Of a stretch of DNA of 64,000 nucleotides, positions 54,076-62,805 are shown piece after piece. The position numbers and the translations under genes are program-made. The notes below the pieces were generated by a model, which saw nothing but the letters and a program-made list of their open reading frames with translations, did no database searches and was not told where the DNA came from. Numbering within the stretch: position 1 is the first letter of the stretch; each line of letters begins with the position of its first letter. The stretch is taken from assembly GCF_019977655.1 (NCBI RefSeq), contig NZ_AP024849.1, positions 5,303,001 to 5,367,000 of the forward strand, written 5' to 3'. This DNA is from Clostridium gelidum (GTDB lineage Bacteria; Bacillota; Clostridia; Clostridiales; Clostridiaceae).

Positions 54076-54288
54076 ATCCTCACCTCATATTTTAGATTAT
54101 ATTACCATTCTAACATTTATTTGTTACATAAATGTTTCTTTATGTAAAACTTAGATATATAAAAGAAAATAGTAAATCAATCCATAATTCTAAAAAACAA
54201 AAACATGTCCTAACTAAAATTGTTACATAAGTGCAATTTTAATACTGAACATGCTTTTATTTTTATATTTGCCTTATCATCCAAATTA

Positions 54289-55896
54289 TTATTTAACCTT
54301 AAAAGTCTTTGGCGAAAATCTATAAACTGAATAAAGCGCTATAATTATGTATGCAATAGTAATTGCAAGTACCATCCAAACAAAATATGTTGGAGGTGTT
54401 TTAATCTTTAAGCATAAATAACAACCCCAATATGTAACTCCATTAATTATACTAAAATATGGACTTTTCATTTTTAGTTCTGTTGTATATGGCTGCAATA
54501 TGTAATACAAAAATAAATCATGTACAGAAAAAAACAATGATAAAATCAAAATCATAAATACCATTGGTATCATTCTTATAAAGGTTTCTGCCCCGCTCAT
54601 AATTACAAGAATAGTAAGTGAAGTTGATAATACCAATGCTGGAATTAAATTAATAAAGGCAACTTTAAATAGTCTTATTTTAAAATTTTGAAGAATTACT
54701 CTTTTATCACGATAAAAGCCATATCTAAGAAGACTTATATCGCAATTATAAAACATTGCTTTCGTTATTCTCTTAGAATTAGAAAGCATATACATTATAA
54801 ATACAAGTCCTGGAAATATATTATAAATTCCTTCAAAAAATTTATGCATAAAACTAGGGACTATAATTTGCGCTATAAAACTTATAGCAAAGAGTATTAC
54901 AATTATAATAAGTTCTATAAACATAGGCTTGTACAAAAGTTTCTTATGTCTCTTAAAAAAAATTGCATTTAAGTATTCATATCCTTCTTTATTATTAAAT
55001 AATTTAGAATTTAATTCTGACTTTTCAAACTCTTTTTCATCTATCTTTACATCTTCAAATTTTATCTCATTTAATTTATATTCATCTACAAATAATTCAG
55101 TTAACCTATTAGCGCTATTAAATGCCTTATAATATAATTTATAATTTAAAATATATGAAATACTAGCAATTCCACTTATAAGTATAATTAACATAACGAC
55201 AGGATTTAACAAGTATTTATCTATTGGCAATATTACATGAAAAACAACTGGTACATATGCTACTGACAACATTAAGACACAATAAATTATTACAAAAATA
55301 TATTTTTTGCATAATATTATATTCTTCTTTTCAAAAACAAATAAATGAAATGCTTCACCTATAAATCTAAACATAGTAATCAAAAATGCTAAAGCAATTC
55401 CTTGAAAAATTGTTCCACCTAAAACCTTACTTGCAATAATTAATGTAGGTAACAAACATATAAACCCCCATATATTTGCTCCAAATACAATTGAAATGCC
55501 ATAATCTTTTGCTCTCATCTTCATTAACTTGACACAAATAAATTTTTCTTTACTAGAATCTAATACTTTAGAAATTGCAAATGCTCCAATCATAAAACTA
55601 AGTACAAATAGTAAATATACAAACACAGAATATTTATTTTCTCTACTATAATCTTTATATAGAAAGAATATAGGTAAACCTATTGCAATTACAACATATA
55701 CAATTGATTCTATAAATCCATTAACACCCTTACTTATTAACACAAATATAGAAATAATCTTTTTAATTTTTAATTCTTTATATACTGTATCCTTCAATAG
55801 CCTTCCTATTAATGGTATGTATTTAAAATAGTAAATTAAGAAATTAATTCTATTTGACATATTAATCTTATAAATATTTTTTAAAGTTTCAATCAT
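54289..55896 (-). CDS. ABC transporter permease, multispan
   Basis: 535 aa. About 10-12 hydrophobic segments, with a charged cytoplasmic loop between residues about 275 and 320 (FVDEYKLNEIKFEDVKIDEK). No signature of a known permease subgroup beyond the general ABC exporter style (EcsB-like or DUF-type). The start ATG overlaps the stop of the ATPase gene by four bases, so the two are coupled. It carries substrate out or signals to the two-component system just downstream; not established. Confidence 0.7.
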   Translation of the reverse strand: MIETLKNIYKINMSNRINFLIYYFKYIPLIGRLLKDTVYKELKIKKIISIFVLISKGVNGFIESIVYVVIAIGLPIFFLYKDYSRENKYSVFVYLLFVLSFMIGAFAISKVLDSSKEKFICVKLMKMRAKDYGISIVFGANIWGFICLLPTLIIASKVLGGTIFQGIALAFLITMFRFIGEAFHLFVFEKKNIILCKKYIFVIIYCVLMLSVAYVPVVFHVILPIDKYLLNPVVMLIILISGIASISYILNYKLYYKAFNSANRLTELFVDEYKLNEIKFEDVKIDEKEFEKSELNSKLFNNKEGYEYLNAIFFKRHKKLLYKPMFIELIIIVILFAISFIAQIIVPSFMHKFFEGIYNIFPGLVFIMYMLSNSKRITKAMFYNCDISLLRYGFYRDKRVILQNFKIRLFKVAFINLIPALVLSTSLTILVIMSGAETFIRMIPMVFMILILSLFFSVHDLFLYYILQPYTTELKMKSPYFSIINGVTYWGCYLCLKIKTPPTYFVWMVLAITIAYIIIALYSVYRFSPKTFKVK

Positions 55897-56597
55897 TTTT
55901 CATCATCCTTTAAAAGTTCTATTACTTTTTCTTCAAACTTACTGCTTTTTAACATTTCATGATCAATTTGTTCTAGTTTACCATCACTAAGCACTACAAT
56001 TTCATCACATAAATCTGTAGCAAGCTGTAAAATATGAGTGGAAAATATAATTATGTGGTCATGCTTTATTTCTTTTAATATTTTTTTAATTTCTAATGCC
56101 ACAACAACATCTAAAGAAGTAAGAGGTTCATCAAGTAATATTACAGGCGGTCTTGCTATTATGAAACATAACATTTGAAGTTTATTTTTCATACCATGTG
56201 AATATCCCTTTATTAATCTATGCCTATCATCCTGTTCAATTTTCATCATATCAAAATAATCATCAACAGTTTTTAATTCAATAATAGTATTTTTGTTTAT
56301 GTCTATAAAAAACTTTACGAACTCATATCCTGTAAGAAATTCTGGAAGAATTGGAGTTGAGAAAACATAACCTATATCATCATTATCTAGATCCATTTCC
56401 ATCCCATCACTATGTAAAATAGCACTTCCTTCATCTTGAATAACTTCACCACTTAAACAATTAAAAAGAGTAGTTTTTCCTGCTCCATTTCTCCCTAGGA
56501 GTCCATATATTTTTCCTTTTTCAAAAGTAAAATTCATATCTTTTAGTACATGTTTACTTTCAAAAGATTTCTTAATGCCTTTTAATTCTAGTTGCAT
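55893..56597 (-). CDS. ABC transporter ATP-binding protein
   Basis: 234 aa. Walker A GLLGRNGAGKTTLFN, Walker B VILLDEPLTSLD, H-loop IIFSTHILQ. The signature is GYSHGMKNKLQ rather than LSGGQ, a variant common in exporters of the peptide/antibiotic type. Partner of the permease at 54289. The start is preceded by GGGGGG and lies opposite a 275-base gap before 56873. Confidence 0.92.
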   Translation of the reverse strand: MQLELKGIKKSFESKHVLKDMNFTFEKGKIYGLLGRNGAGKTTLFNCLSGEVIQDEGSAILHSDGMEMDLDNDDIGYVFSTPILPEFLTGYEFVKFFIDINKNTIIELKTVDDYFDMMKIEQDDRHRLIKGYSHGMKNKLQMLCFIIARPPVILLDEPLTSLDVVVALEIKKILKEIKHDHIIIFSTHILQLATDLCDEIVVLSDGKLEQIDHEMLKSSKFEEKVIELLKDDEK

Positions 56598-56773
56598 ATT
56601 ATTTCCCCCCGTATTTGTATCAATGAAATATTTTTATTTCATTTTATAAATCCATCTTATCTCATATAATATTATACAGAAAAATATTCCCTGCATCCTT
56701 AATTCAATCTTAAATCTAGTTATTGTTAATCTTAATTTCAATTACCATTCAAAAGTTCTATAAATATAAAAAT

Positions 56774-56813
56774 CCTAAAGTAGATAATCTTTAAAATTTA
56801 ATTCTACTTTAGG
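56774..56813. terminator. Hairpin CCTAAAGTAGA / TCTACTTTAGG
   Basis: 11-bp perfect arms with an 18-base loop, in the space upstream of the ABC operon and downstream of the 57016 remnant; T-rich on the plus strand. Possible terminator of the remnant genes. Confidence 0.5.
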
Positions 56814-56872
56814 CTGATTTTAATAATCTTTATTAATACTATTCTGTTTAGTAAAGTATACACTACTTTATA

Positions 56873-57016
56873 TTACTCATATTTTTCTTTTGTCTCATCA
56901 ATAAATTCTGGCAATTTCCTTGTTAAAGTTATCATATGTTTTAATTTATTGACTTCTGATTTATCAGCTGCCTTATCATAATCCACACTTTTTGTTAATT
57001 CATCTATATAGTCAAC
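56873..57016 (-). pseudogene. Orphan C-terminal fragment of unknown protein
   Basis: A 47-codon open stretch ending YIDELTKSVDYDKAADKSEV ... LPEFIDETKEKYE-stop. It has no start codon and overlaps the stop of the preceding nuclease fragment, so it looks like the tail of a longer gene whose start is lost. I do not recognise the family. Confidence 0.35.
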
Positions 57017-57381
57017 TATACATCTTTAACTTTTATCAAACAGTCTTTCCTATAAAAAGCCATCCCATATTTTATTATATCTTCATAGCCTTCTTCATTC
57101 AGCTCTTCTTCATACTTCATTTTTTCTATCTGCTCAAGGGCTTTATCGCATTTAGTAAATAACTCTTTTGGTTTGTCACATACCTTTATTTCTATAATTA
57201 CTGCACGCTGAAATATCGAAAGGGGGCGTATATAAATATCACTTCTGCCGTCTCCTGCTTCTCGGTTTGATTTTACTATATATCCATCAATACCTGACAA
57301 TACTCCAACAACAAATCCATGATAAAAGTTCTCGTATGCATCATTAAAACTTATAGTTTTTCTCAAAAGCCAGTTCCGCAA
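57016..57381 (-). pseudogene. C-terminal PD-(D/E)XK nuclease domain remnant of an AAA-ATPase-like protein
   Basis: 121 codons. ENFYHGFVVGVLSG, GRSDIYIRPLSIFQRAVIIEIKVCDKP (the Asp and the EIK part of a PD-(D/E)XK site) and GYEDIIKYGMAFYRKDCLIKV are the C-terminal domain of the DUF1703 AAA-ATPase-like family (full proteins are near 550 aa). The N-terminal AAA domain is absent. A TTG at 57381 is the only nearby start and has no convincing ribosome binding site, and upstream bases are in another frame (ELAFEKNYKF). Nuclease residues persist, so a stand-alone product cannot be excluded. Confidence 0.6.
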
Positions 57382-57431
57382 GCTGTTTACTATACATTAA
57401 AAAAAGCAGTAGAATTAACTACTGCGCTGCG

Positions 57432-58010
57432 TTAAATATCATCATCATCATCTTCAAATAATTCAATATCTTTTATGTCCACTACTAAGTCAGAAAACCT
57501 ACTAGACTTTATTTCTTCCTCTAGGAATTTATATTCACCTTTTAATTCATAGTGTTCATTTTCTAAACCATATACAAAAACTTTTTTAGTCATTGGATCT
57601 GCTATCCAGTATTCAGGTACTCCATATTTTTGATATGTTTCTTTTTTAATTTCCGTATCATCCGTGGAGTTACTAGGACTTAATATCTCCACAATTAACT
57701 GAGGTATACCTAAAAGTCCTCTCTTAAATATCTGCTCTTTATCACAATATACAGCTATGTCTGGAATAATTTCAGCTTTTTTTGCACTTATCAATTCTTT
57801 TAACCTTGCAAAATCTTTCTTTAATTCTGATGGATTATCTCTTGTCAGAAATAAAGAACTCTCTATAGCAACTTTACATTTACCATTAAAATACTTCTCT
57901 AACTGCATATAAATTTTACCTTCAATTTGCATATGGTTATACTGTGGCCTAGGTGACATCATCACAATACCATTAATCCATTCTTCTTTAATTAAATTGT
58001 TCTCCATCTC
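57432..58010 (-). CDS. Uma2-family PD-(D/E)XK-like protein
   Basis: 192 aa. Matches the Uma2/DUF820 family: IVMMSPRPQYNHMQIEGKIY, AEIIPDIAVYCDKEQIF (Asp), LIVEILSPSNSTDDTEIKKE (Glu of the EILSPS motif) and YGVPEYWIADPM. Ends in a run of Asp (EDDDDDI). Biochemical role unclear; nuclease-like fold, often in mobile or defensive settings. Start placed at ATG 58010 with GGGAGTGG upstream; the frame is open to 58025. Confidence 0.78.
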   Translation of the reverse strand, partial: EMENNLIKEEWINGIVMMSPRPQYNHMQIEGKIYMQLEKYFNGKCKVAIESSLFLTRDNPSELKKDFARLKELISAKKAEIIPDIAVYCDKEQIFKRGLLGIPQLIVEILSPSNSTDDTEIKKETYQKYGVPEYWIADPMTKKVFVYGLENEHYELKGEYKFLEEEIKSSRFSDLVVDIKDIELFEDDDDDI

Positions 58011-58103
58011 ATCCACTCCCATCAAAAATACTCTATATTCTATATTATATCTTATTATGATGTTTTACTGTAGCTTTTTAGAGGTTTTCATCAAGTGAAA
58101 CTT

Positions 58104-58135
58104 AATTCAGGTAGGGTTTGATCCCTAGCTGAATT
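58104..58135. terminator. Small hairpin between Uma2 and Fic genes
   Basis: AATTCAGGTAGGG pairs (one mismatch) with CCCTAGCTGAATT. It lies 17 bases after the Fic stop codon on the minus strand, although the T-tract is poor. Confidence 0.45.
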
Positions 58136-58151
58136 TTAGGTGAACTTTTTA

Positions 58152-58862
58152 TTAAAACATATTTTTATTTTCTACTATAAAATCTTTTTGATCTTCTATA
58201 TACTGAATTAATGGTTTTATATCATCTTTTGAAGCCGCACCTAATGCACTCTTATATTTGTCAGCTGATTCACCATTCATATACTTTAGTTCTAGTCTAT
58301 TATCTAATAACTGCTTTAAATATATGAATCGTCCTATTCTACCATTGCCATGTTGAAACGGATGAATAACTTCAAATTCTAAATGAAATCTTGCTATATC
58401 GTCAATTGTTACTTTTTCCAGTGAATTAAAATTATTGATTAAAATATTTAACTTATCTTCAACTTCTAAAGGACTTGCTGTTTCAAAATCAGCTCCAAGT
58501 GTTTTGTTTTGATATTTTTTAAATATTCCAGCAAGCCCCATATCATATAAACTAGTTCTATACATTAGACTACCATGCCATTCTTTTATCATGTCTAAAG
58601 TCAGCTTTTTATCTAAAGTATCAATTACCATATCAAATGTATAAAATGAATTTACTGTTTCTTGAACATCATCTAGTTTATGAGTTCCCTTAACTATATT
58701 CTTTTCAAATAAAAGTTGCAGAGCTTCTGTTGTAAACGTACTTCCTTCTATTTTATTTGAATGATATATAAAATCATATTTTAGTATTTCATTTAGTGAA
58801 TTATGAATTCCTTTAGTTTCTTGTAGTACTTGAAGAAATTTTTTATAATCTACATATTGCAT
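58152..58862 (-). CDS. Fic family protein
   Basis: 236 aa. The Fic core motif HPFQHGNGRIGRF (about residue 165) is intact, and an inhibitory-helix-like segment with S/TxxxE/G residues (SNKIEGSTFT, about residue 33-42) lies at the N-terminus, suggesting a class II Fic enzyme that AMPylates a target protein when derepressed. Whether it is a toxin is unknown. Starts immediately (two bases) after the stop of a winged-helix-like fragment. No separate antitoxin gene is intact. Confidence 0.85.
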   Translation of the reverse strand: MQYVDYKKFLQVLQETKGIHNSLNEILKYDFIYHSNKIEGSTFTTEALQLLFEKNIVKGTHKLDDVQETVNSFYTFDMVIDTLDKKLTLDMIKEWHGSLMYRTSLYDMGLAGIFKKYQNKTLGADFETASPLEVEDKLNILINNFNSLEKVTIDDIARFHLEFEVIHPFQHGNGRIGRFIYLKQLLDNRLELKYMNGESADKYKSALGAASKDDIKPLIQYIEDQKDFIVENKNMF

Positions 58863-58864
58863 TC

Positions 58865-59092
58865 TTACACTCCCCCTTTCTGTTTTGTTAATCCAAATTC
58901 TTCTCTGCTCATAGCATTAGTTATAGAAACATTTTGTTTTATATAACTTACTATTTTAATTTCATCTTCATTGAGCCTTACATCGTTTATAATCCTAGTG
59001 CTTCCATCTTGTATATCATCTGAATTTTCAAAATCAAACATACTAGAAAGCAGATATTTAGTTTCTCTCCCAACACCATCTGCTTCTTATAT
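58865..59092 (-). pseudogene. C-terminal fragment, winged-helix-like, upstream of Fic
   Basis: About 75 codons, from EADGVGRETKYLLSSMFDFE through VRLNEDEIKIVSYIKQNVS and ending AMSREEFGLTKQKGGV-stop. An upstream in-frame stop (near 59092) and absence of a start make it a remnant. The last 40 residues look like a winged helix that would have regulated the adjacent fic gene. Its original protein is unknown. Confidence 0.5.
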
Positions 59093-59465
59093 TTATATTT
59101 TATTAGTCCTAAAATCTATAATTTACTTTATAAATAACTATGTTTTTATTTTAGCATTAATAATGTTAATTTTGTTCACATTATTATCTTTATTTTATTG
59201 TACTTATCCACAAAATTATTTTATTTGTTCATATCTATTATATCCAATATACTATTTATCTAAAATACATTAGTCCATATATTACTAATTAAATACCAAA
59301 TCAAGCTGTAGTATAACACTACACCTTAAAAGTTTCACTTTATATAAGCTTTAAACTGCATTGCATTTTTCATATAAGTATCTCCATACATCTCCCCCAC
59401 AAATATCAAATTACCTATGTTTTATGCTCTTTCAATTCAGCTATATTAATATTATAATATCTTTA
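59093..59465. other. Intergenic region without recognisable features
   Basis: About 370 bases, AT-rich, between the fragment and the amidase gene (both minus strand). No hairpin with a T-tract, no repeat family member, no small ORF with a clear ribosome binding site. Confidence 0.3.
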
Positions 59466-60362
59466 TTACTTTACCCAAATTCCACTATCATCAACCTTCC
59501 ACCCATCAGCAGTAACACAATCACAATACATCCTCCCATGCTCATTAAAGCAATAGCAAGCATCGTCAATCCAAACCCACAAAGGCTTATCAGTGCTTCC
59601 CCTTACCATCTTGCAACTTCCATCTAAGTAATACCAAAACTTATCACTTTCATCATAATACCAGGCGTCTTGCAAAGCATATCCCCTACTATCAAATATA
59701 TACCAATCCCACTCAATCTCTTTCCAACCATTATCCGCTGTATAATAATATTTATTTTTAATATCGGTGCAAAACCACCATCCAACATCATTCCTATTCC
59801 AACCCAATTTCCAAGCATTATTCCCTAAACTTTTAACACCAACCAACCCATTAACAATAGCTCTTGCAATTACCTCTTGATTATAAATATCAGCATCATC
59901 ACTATCTGCAAATAAACATTCAACTAAAATTGCAGGCATAACAGTTCTATTGAGAACAATAAGATTCCTTGTCTTCACTCCTCTATTAGTTAAATTCAAA
60001 GCATTAGCCAAGCCCTTGCTTACCTTAACTGCATATTGATTAGCTATCTCTGACTTTCCAGAAACGCAAACCTCAGGGCCAGTACCTCCCCCTGCATTAA
60101 TATGAATCTCCACATATAATTCAACATCTGAATATTTTGCTATATCATTAGCTTCATTTGCTCTTACATAACAATCCTCAAAGTTATAATTATTGCTTTC
60201 ATCTACCCTAAGTAAATTAACCGTATGTCCTTTTTCCTGTAAATAAGCTATAACCAAAGATCCAATTGCTCGCGTGCAATTACTTTCATCAAGTCTTGCA
60301 ATTACACCACACCCAATATTCCCACTAGCAGTATGCCCAATTGCTATTATAAAATCACTCAT
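59466..60362 (-). CDS. N-acetylmuramoyl-L-alanine amidase with cell-wall-binding repeats (endolysin-like)
   Basis: 298 aa, no signal peptide. Residues about 1-170 are an Amidase_3 domain: FIIAIGHTASGN (zinc His), ELYVEIHINAGGGTGPEV (second His) and PAILVECLFADSDDAD (catalytic Glu). The C-terminal third has repeats of the WxxW/GWYYY type (WKLGWNRNDVGWWF, GYALQDAWYYDESDKFWYY, GRMYCD..), a wall-binding module of the choline/glucan-binding type. Without a signal peptide it would need a holin to act on the wall, and a YvrJ-like membrane peptide is encoded nearby. ATG behind GGAGGG. Confidence 0.9.
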   Translation of the reverse strand: MSDFIIAIGHTASGNIGCGVIARLDESNCTRAIGSLVIAYLQEKGHTVNLLRVDESNNYNFEDCYVRANEANDIAKYSDVELYVEIHINAGGGTGPEVCVSGKSEIANQYAVKVSKGLANALNLTNRGVKTRNLIVLNRTVMPAILVECLFADSDDADIYNQEVIARAIVNGLVGVKSLGNNAWKLGWNRNDVGWWFCTDIKNKYYYTADNGWKEIEWDWYIFDSRGYALQDAWYYDESDKFWYYLDGSCKMVRGSTDKPLWVWIDDACYCFNEHGRMYCDCVTADGWKVDDSGIWVK

Positions 60363-60390
60363 TTTTTACACCCTCCTTCAAAAGTGAAGT

Positions 60391-60432
60391 TCCAAATTTT
60401 ATATTTGGCTCACTGAACTTTCTCTGTGAGCA
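60391..60432. repeat. Third copy of short repeat family D
   Basis: AAATTTTATATTTGGCTCAC + TGAACTTTCTCTGTGAGC, compare 50417-50492. It lies 30 bases upstream of the amidase start. Confidence 0.5.
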
Positions 60433-60473
60433 TTTCTTAATTTCTCATATAAGATCTTCCAATAAAAAAATCC

Positions 60474-60760
60474 CACATCCAATTTAAAACTCAATTAATT
60501 TCTACTTGCATATAAGATATACACCTTTAAAAAAGGTGCGCTAGCACAATCAAGATCTTCTCACCTTTTTAAAAAGCAGCTATGCTGCAACCAAGAACTT
60601 CAAAAAAAATTCCACATCCAACTTAAAACTAATTTAATTTCTCCTTCCATATAAGATATACACCTTTAAAAAAGGTGCGCCAGCACAATCAAGAACTTCC
60701 CACCTCCAAAAACACAGCTATCCTGCAATTAAGAATTTTTTTCACCCTATATAAGATATA
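60474..60760. repeat. Tandem duplication of a 139-bp unit with ATATAAGATATA iterons
   Basis: Units 60474-60612 and 60613-60751 start CACATCCAA and share ATATAAGATATACACCTTT + AAAAAAGGTGCG plus a following AGCACAATCAAGA. The box ATATAAGATATA appears at 60510, 60649 and 60749, with a shorter form (ATATAAGATCT) at about 60447. Each unit has a hairpin CACCTTT / AAAGGTG. They fill the 490-bp space between the divergent amidase and sigma-like genes, a likely place for regulator binding. It is not coding. Confidence 0.7.
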
Positions 60761-60852
60761 TGAATTTTTACCATATATACTATATATAGGGATTATTTTT
60801 ATAATTACCTCTATATAAAAACTAATAATTTCAAATCAACAAAGGAGGTCTT

Positions 60853-61446
60853 ATGAATTTTATATACATTGAGGAATTAGTTACCAACTGCAAAAATGGT
60901 GATACACTATCAAAAGAAAAATTAGCCGAGGAGTTTAGGCCTTTAATCTTTAATATTTCTAAAAGAACCTTCATTCATGGATATGCAATACATGATATTC
61001 AAAATGAATGTTACAAAACTCTATTTAACTGTGTTTCCTTATATAATTTAGAAAAACATAGATTCGTTGCTTATGCTAGTAATTCAATAAGAAATAATAT
61101 AAATGATTTAATCAAAAGAATTAAAATCAGAAGTCTTACTGAAGGAAACGATGCTTTAAGTTTACATGATGATGTTGAAAAAGATCTGCCAGATATGGAT
61201 ATTAGCTTAGAAGATTTATTATGTGAGGAATGCGATTATCAAGAATTAAGATTAGCTCTTAATAATTTAACTGAAGAGGAAAAGGAGCTTATTGATTTCA
61301 TCTTTTATAAGAACAATACAGTTCAAACTTATGCTTATTATAAAAACCTGTGCTACTCTACTGCTAATCTTAAAAAGAAAGTTACCTTAAAGAAAATCTT
61401 TAATTATATCAATCTGCATTATAATCAAAATGAATATACTAATTAA
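60853..61446 (+). CDS. Sigma-70-like factor, possibly of the UviA/TcdR/BotR type
   Basis: 197 aa. Region 2-like segment: LAEEFRPLIFNISKRTFIHG, IHDIQNECYKTLFNCVSLYN and FVAYASNSIRNNINDLIKRI. Region 4 is weak: LTEEEKELIDFIFYKNNTVQ and TYAYYKNLCYSTANLKKKV could form a helix-turn-helix. Size and layout are like group 5 sigma factors (UviA, TcdR, BotR) that drive bacteriocin or toxin genes next to holins. Divergent from the amidase, and upstream of a ribbon-helix-helix protein and a membrane peptide. AAAGGAGG precedes the ATG. Target promoters unknown. Confidence 0.75.
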   Translation: MNFIYIEELVTNCKNGDTLSKEKLAEEFRPLIFNISKRTFIHGYAIHDIQNECYKTLFNCVSLYNLEKHRFVAYASNSIRNNINDLIKRIKIRSLTEGNDALSLHDDVEKDLPDMDISLEDLLCEECDYQELRLALNNLTEEEKELIDFIFYKNNTVQTYAYYKNLCYSTANLKKKVTLKKIFNYINLHYNQNEYTN

Positions 61447-61456
61447 ATATATTCTC

Positions 61457-61502
61457 AAAAAAATCCAAGACTATTCTTGGATTTTTTTTTGATTGTGCCT
61501 AA
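61457..61502 (+). terminator. Terminator of the sigma-like gene, fused to half a family A end (A8)
   Basis: AAAAAAATCCAAGA / TCTTGGATTTTTTTTT hairpin with a T9 tract, followed at once by GATTGTGCCTAA, the family A end. The terminator again uses a remnant of the repeat. Confidence 0.85.
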
Positions 61503-61688
61503 TTATCTTTCTACATTTATTCTGTCTGCTCAACACTAAAACTACTAACAACACACTCCAAAATTTATTTGCAGCTCAAAAATTCTCACTGCTATTATTG
61601 ATATATATTAAAAAACTAAAAATCACAAAGAAATAACTAACTTTTCTAACCTAATAACTCCTTAACCCGCATTTTACAAGCAAATTCT

Positions 61689-61734
61689 AAAATTCTATAA
61701 TTCTAAAGTTTTAAAATTCTATAATTCTAAAGTT
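61689..61734. repeat. Direct repeat AAAATTCTATAATTCTAAAG
   Basis: Two copies of AAAATTCTATAATTCTAAAG + TT at 61689-61710 and 61713-61734, followed by further ATTCTAAA-like sequence to about 61770. AT-rich slippage-prone or a binding array in the 405-base gap before the RHH gene. I see nothing else in that gap except the terminator and half repeat. Confidence 0.5.
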
Positions 61735-61850
61735 CTTAAATTGTTAAATTTTTTATAACTTTAGAATTCTTAATAAACTAACATATATCCTTATTAAGAG
61801 ACTCTCAAACTTAGAGCTTCAAAAAATTTGCCAAGGAGGACACAGAATAT

Positions 61851-62381
61851 ATGGGACGAAAAAAAGACTCAAAGCCACCTATAAATGATTTTGAATATGA
61901 TGAAGGTCAAGTTTATGGATTTACTGATGAAGCTCCTATAGTTGGAAATGTTATTGCATCTTTTTCTTGTAATAATGCTTCTGAAATTCAAACCCTTGAA
62001 CTTAATCCAGCATCTAAAATTACTGATAATGATCATAATAATAATAGTACTACTACTGGAGCAGCAACCAATGAAACTTTCACTTCAGATAATAATATCA
62101 CTAAGGACAATATTAATATTGAAACTAACACCACTGATCAAAGACAATTAAAAAATATTTCTACCTCTACAAAAGATATATTTGATAATAGAAGAACTCC
62201 ACTTCCCAATCGTGCCACTCCAACTATAAAAAGAACCTATACCCTTAGAGATTCTACAATAAGAAAAATAAATGAACTAAAGAACGTACATCCTGATATC
62301 AATGTATGTGTTAGTAGCATAGTTGATATTGCTTTGGACCACTATCATAATTACATTTTAATTGAAGGTGGTACACAATAA
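61851..62381 (+). CDS. Ribbon-helix-helix-like protein with disordered N-terminus
   Basis: 176 aa. Residues 1-120 are acidic and then Asn/Thr-rich (NNNSTTTGAATNE, NITKDNINIETNTTD), probably disordered. The last 55 residues, TIKRTYTLRDSTIRKINELK + NVHPDINVCVSSIVDIALDHY, look like a CopG/Arc-type ribbon-helix-helix DNA-binding domain. I infer a regulator of the sigma/amidase/YvrJ cluster, perhaps binding the ATATAAGATATA boxes. No named family recognised. Good AAGGAGG upstream. Confidence 0.6.
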   Translation: MGRKKDSKPPINDFEYDEGQVYGFTDEAPIVGNVIASFSCNNASEIQTLELNPASKITDNDHNNNSTTTGAATNETFTSDNNITKDNINIETNTTDQRQLKNISTSTKDIFDNRRTPLPNRATPTIKRTYTLRDSTIRKINELKNVHPDINVCVSSIVDIALDHYHNYILIEGGTQ

Positions 62382-62496
62382 TTTATAATTACAACATATA
62401 TACATGAATATTTTTAATGATCCTAAATAATTATTTATCCTTTAATATGAAATAATATACTTTTGCACATATAACCAATATAGGAGGTGATGATTT

Positions 62497-62697
62497 ATGG
62501 AAGTTAACCAATTAATTAACCTGATAGTTAACAATGGGTTTGCTATAGCTGTTGCTGCATATTTGCTTATTCGCTTAGAAAAACAAATTAATAATTTATC
62601 AAGTTCAATTAATAAACTCAATACCATAATATCAACAAAGCTTGGTGTTGTTATAAATGCAGCTGGATCTGATGATGATTCTCATAAAGTAGCATGA
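62497..62697 (+). CDS. YvrJ-like small membrane protein (holin-like)
   Basis: 66 aa. One N-terminal membrane span (LIVNNGFAIAVAAYLLIRLE, residues about 7-27) followed by an amphipathic helix with repeated Ile/Leu/Asn (QINNLSSSINKLNTIISTKL) and an acidic end. Matches the YvrJ/BhlA-like group of single-span proteins associated with bacteriocin or phage release. With the amidase, this gives the two components of a lysis cassette, but holin activity is an inference. AGGAGG eight bases before the ATG, hairpin terminator after. Confidence 0.7.
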   Translation: MEVNQLINLIVNNGFAIAVAAYLLIRLEKQINNLSSSINKLNTIISTKLGVVINAAGSDDDSHKVA

Positions 62698-62702
62698 GAA
62701 AT

Positions 62703-62740
62703 AGGCAATAAACTTTTAATTTAATGTTTATTGCCTTTAA
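62703..62740 (+). terminator. Terminator after the YvrJ-like gene
   Basis: AGGCAATAAAC / GTTTATTGCCT hairpin followed by TTTAAT, six bases after the stop codon. Confidence 0.75.
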
Positions 62741-62805
62741 TATTGTTCATATTTGGGACTTTGGTAATACACAAGTTAATAATATTGTGTATTACTACAT
62801 ATCTA

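Noticed and set aside
59361..59818. Plus-strand and shifted minus-strand frames across the amidase gene
   Set aside because: Low-complexity shadows of the amidase coding sequence, with no ribosome binding site or family match.
60474..60760. CRISPR array
   Set aside because: The repeats are 139 bp with only two full units and no unique spacers of even length.
59466..62740. Intact prophage
   Set aside because: Amidase, holin-like and regulator genes are present but no integrase, portal, capsid, tail or replication genes in the surrounding sequence.
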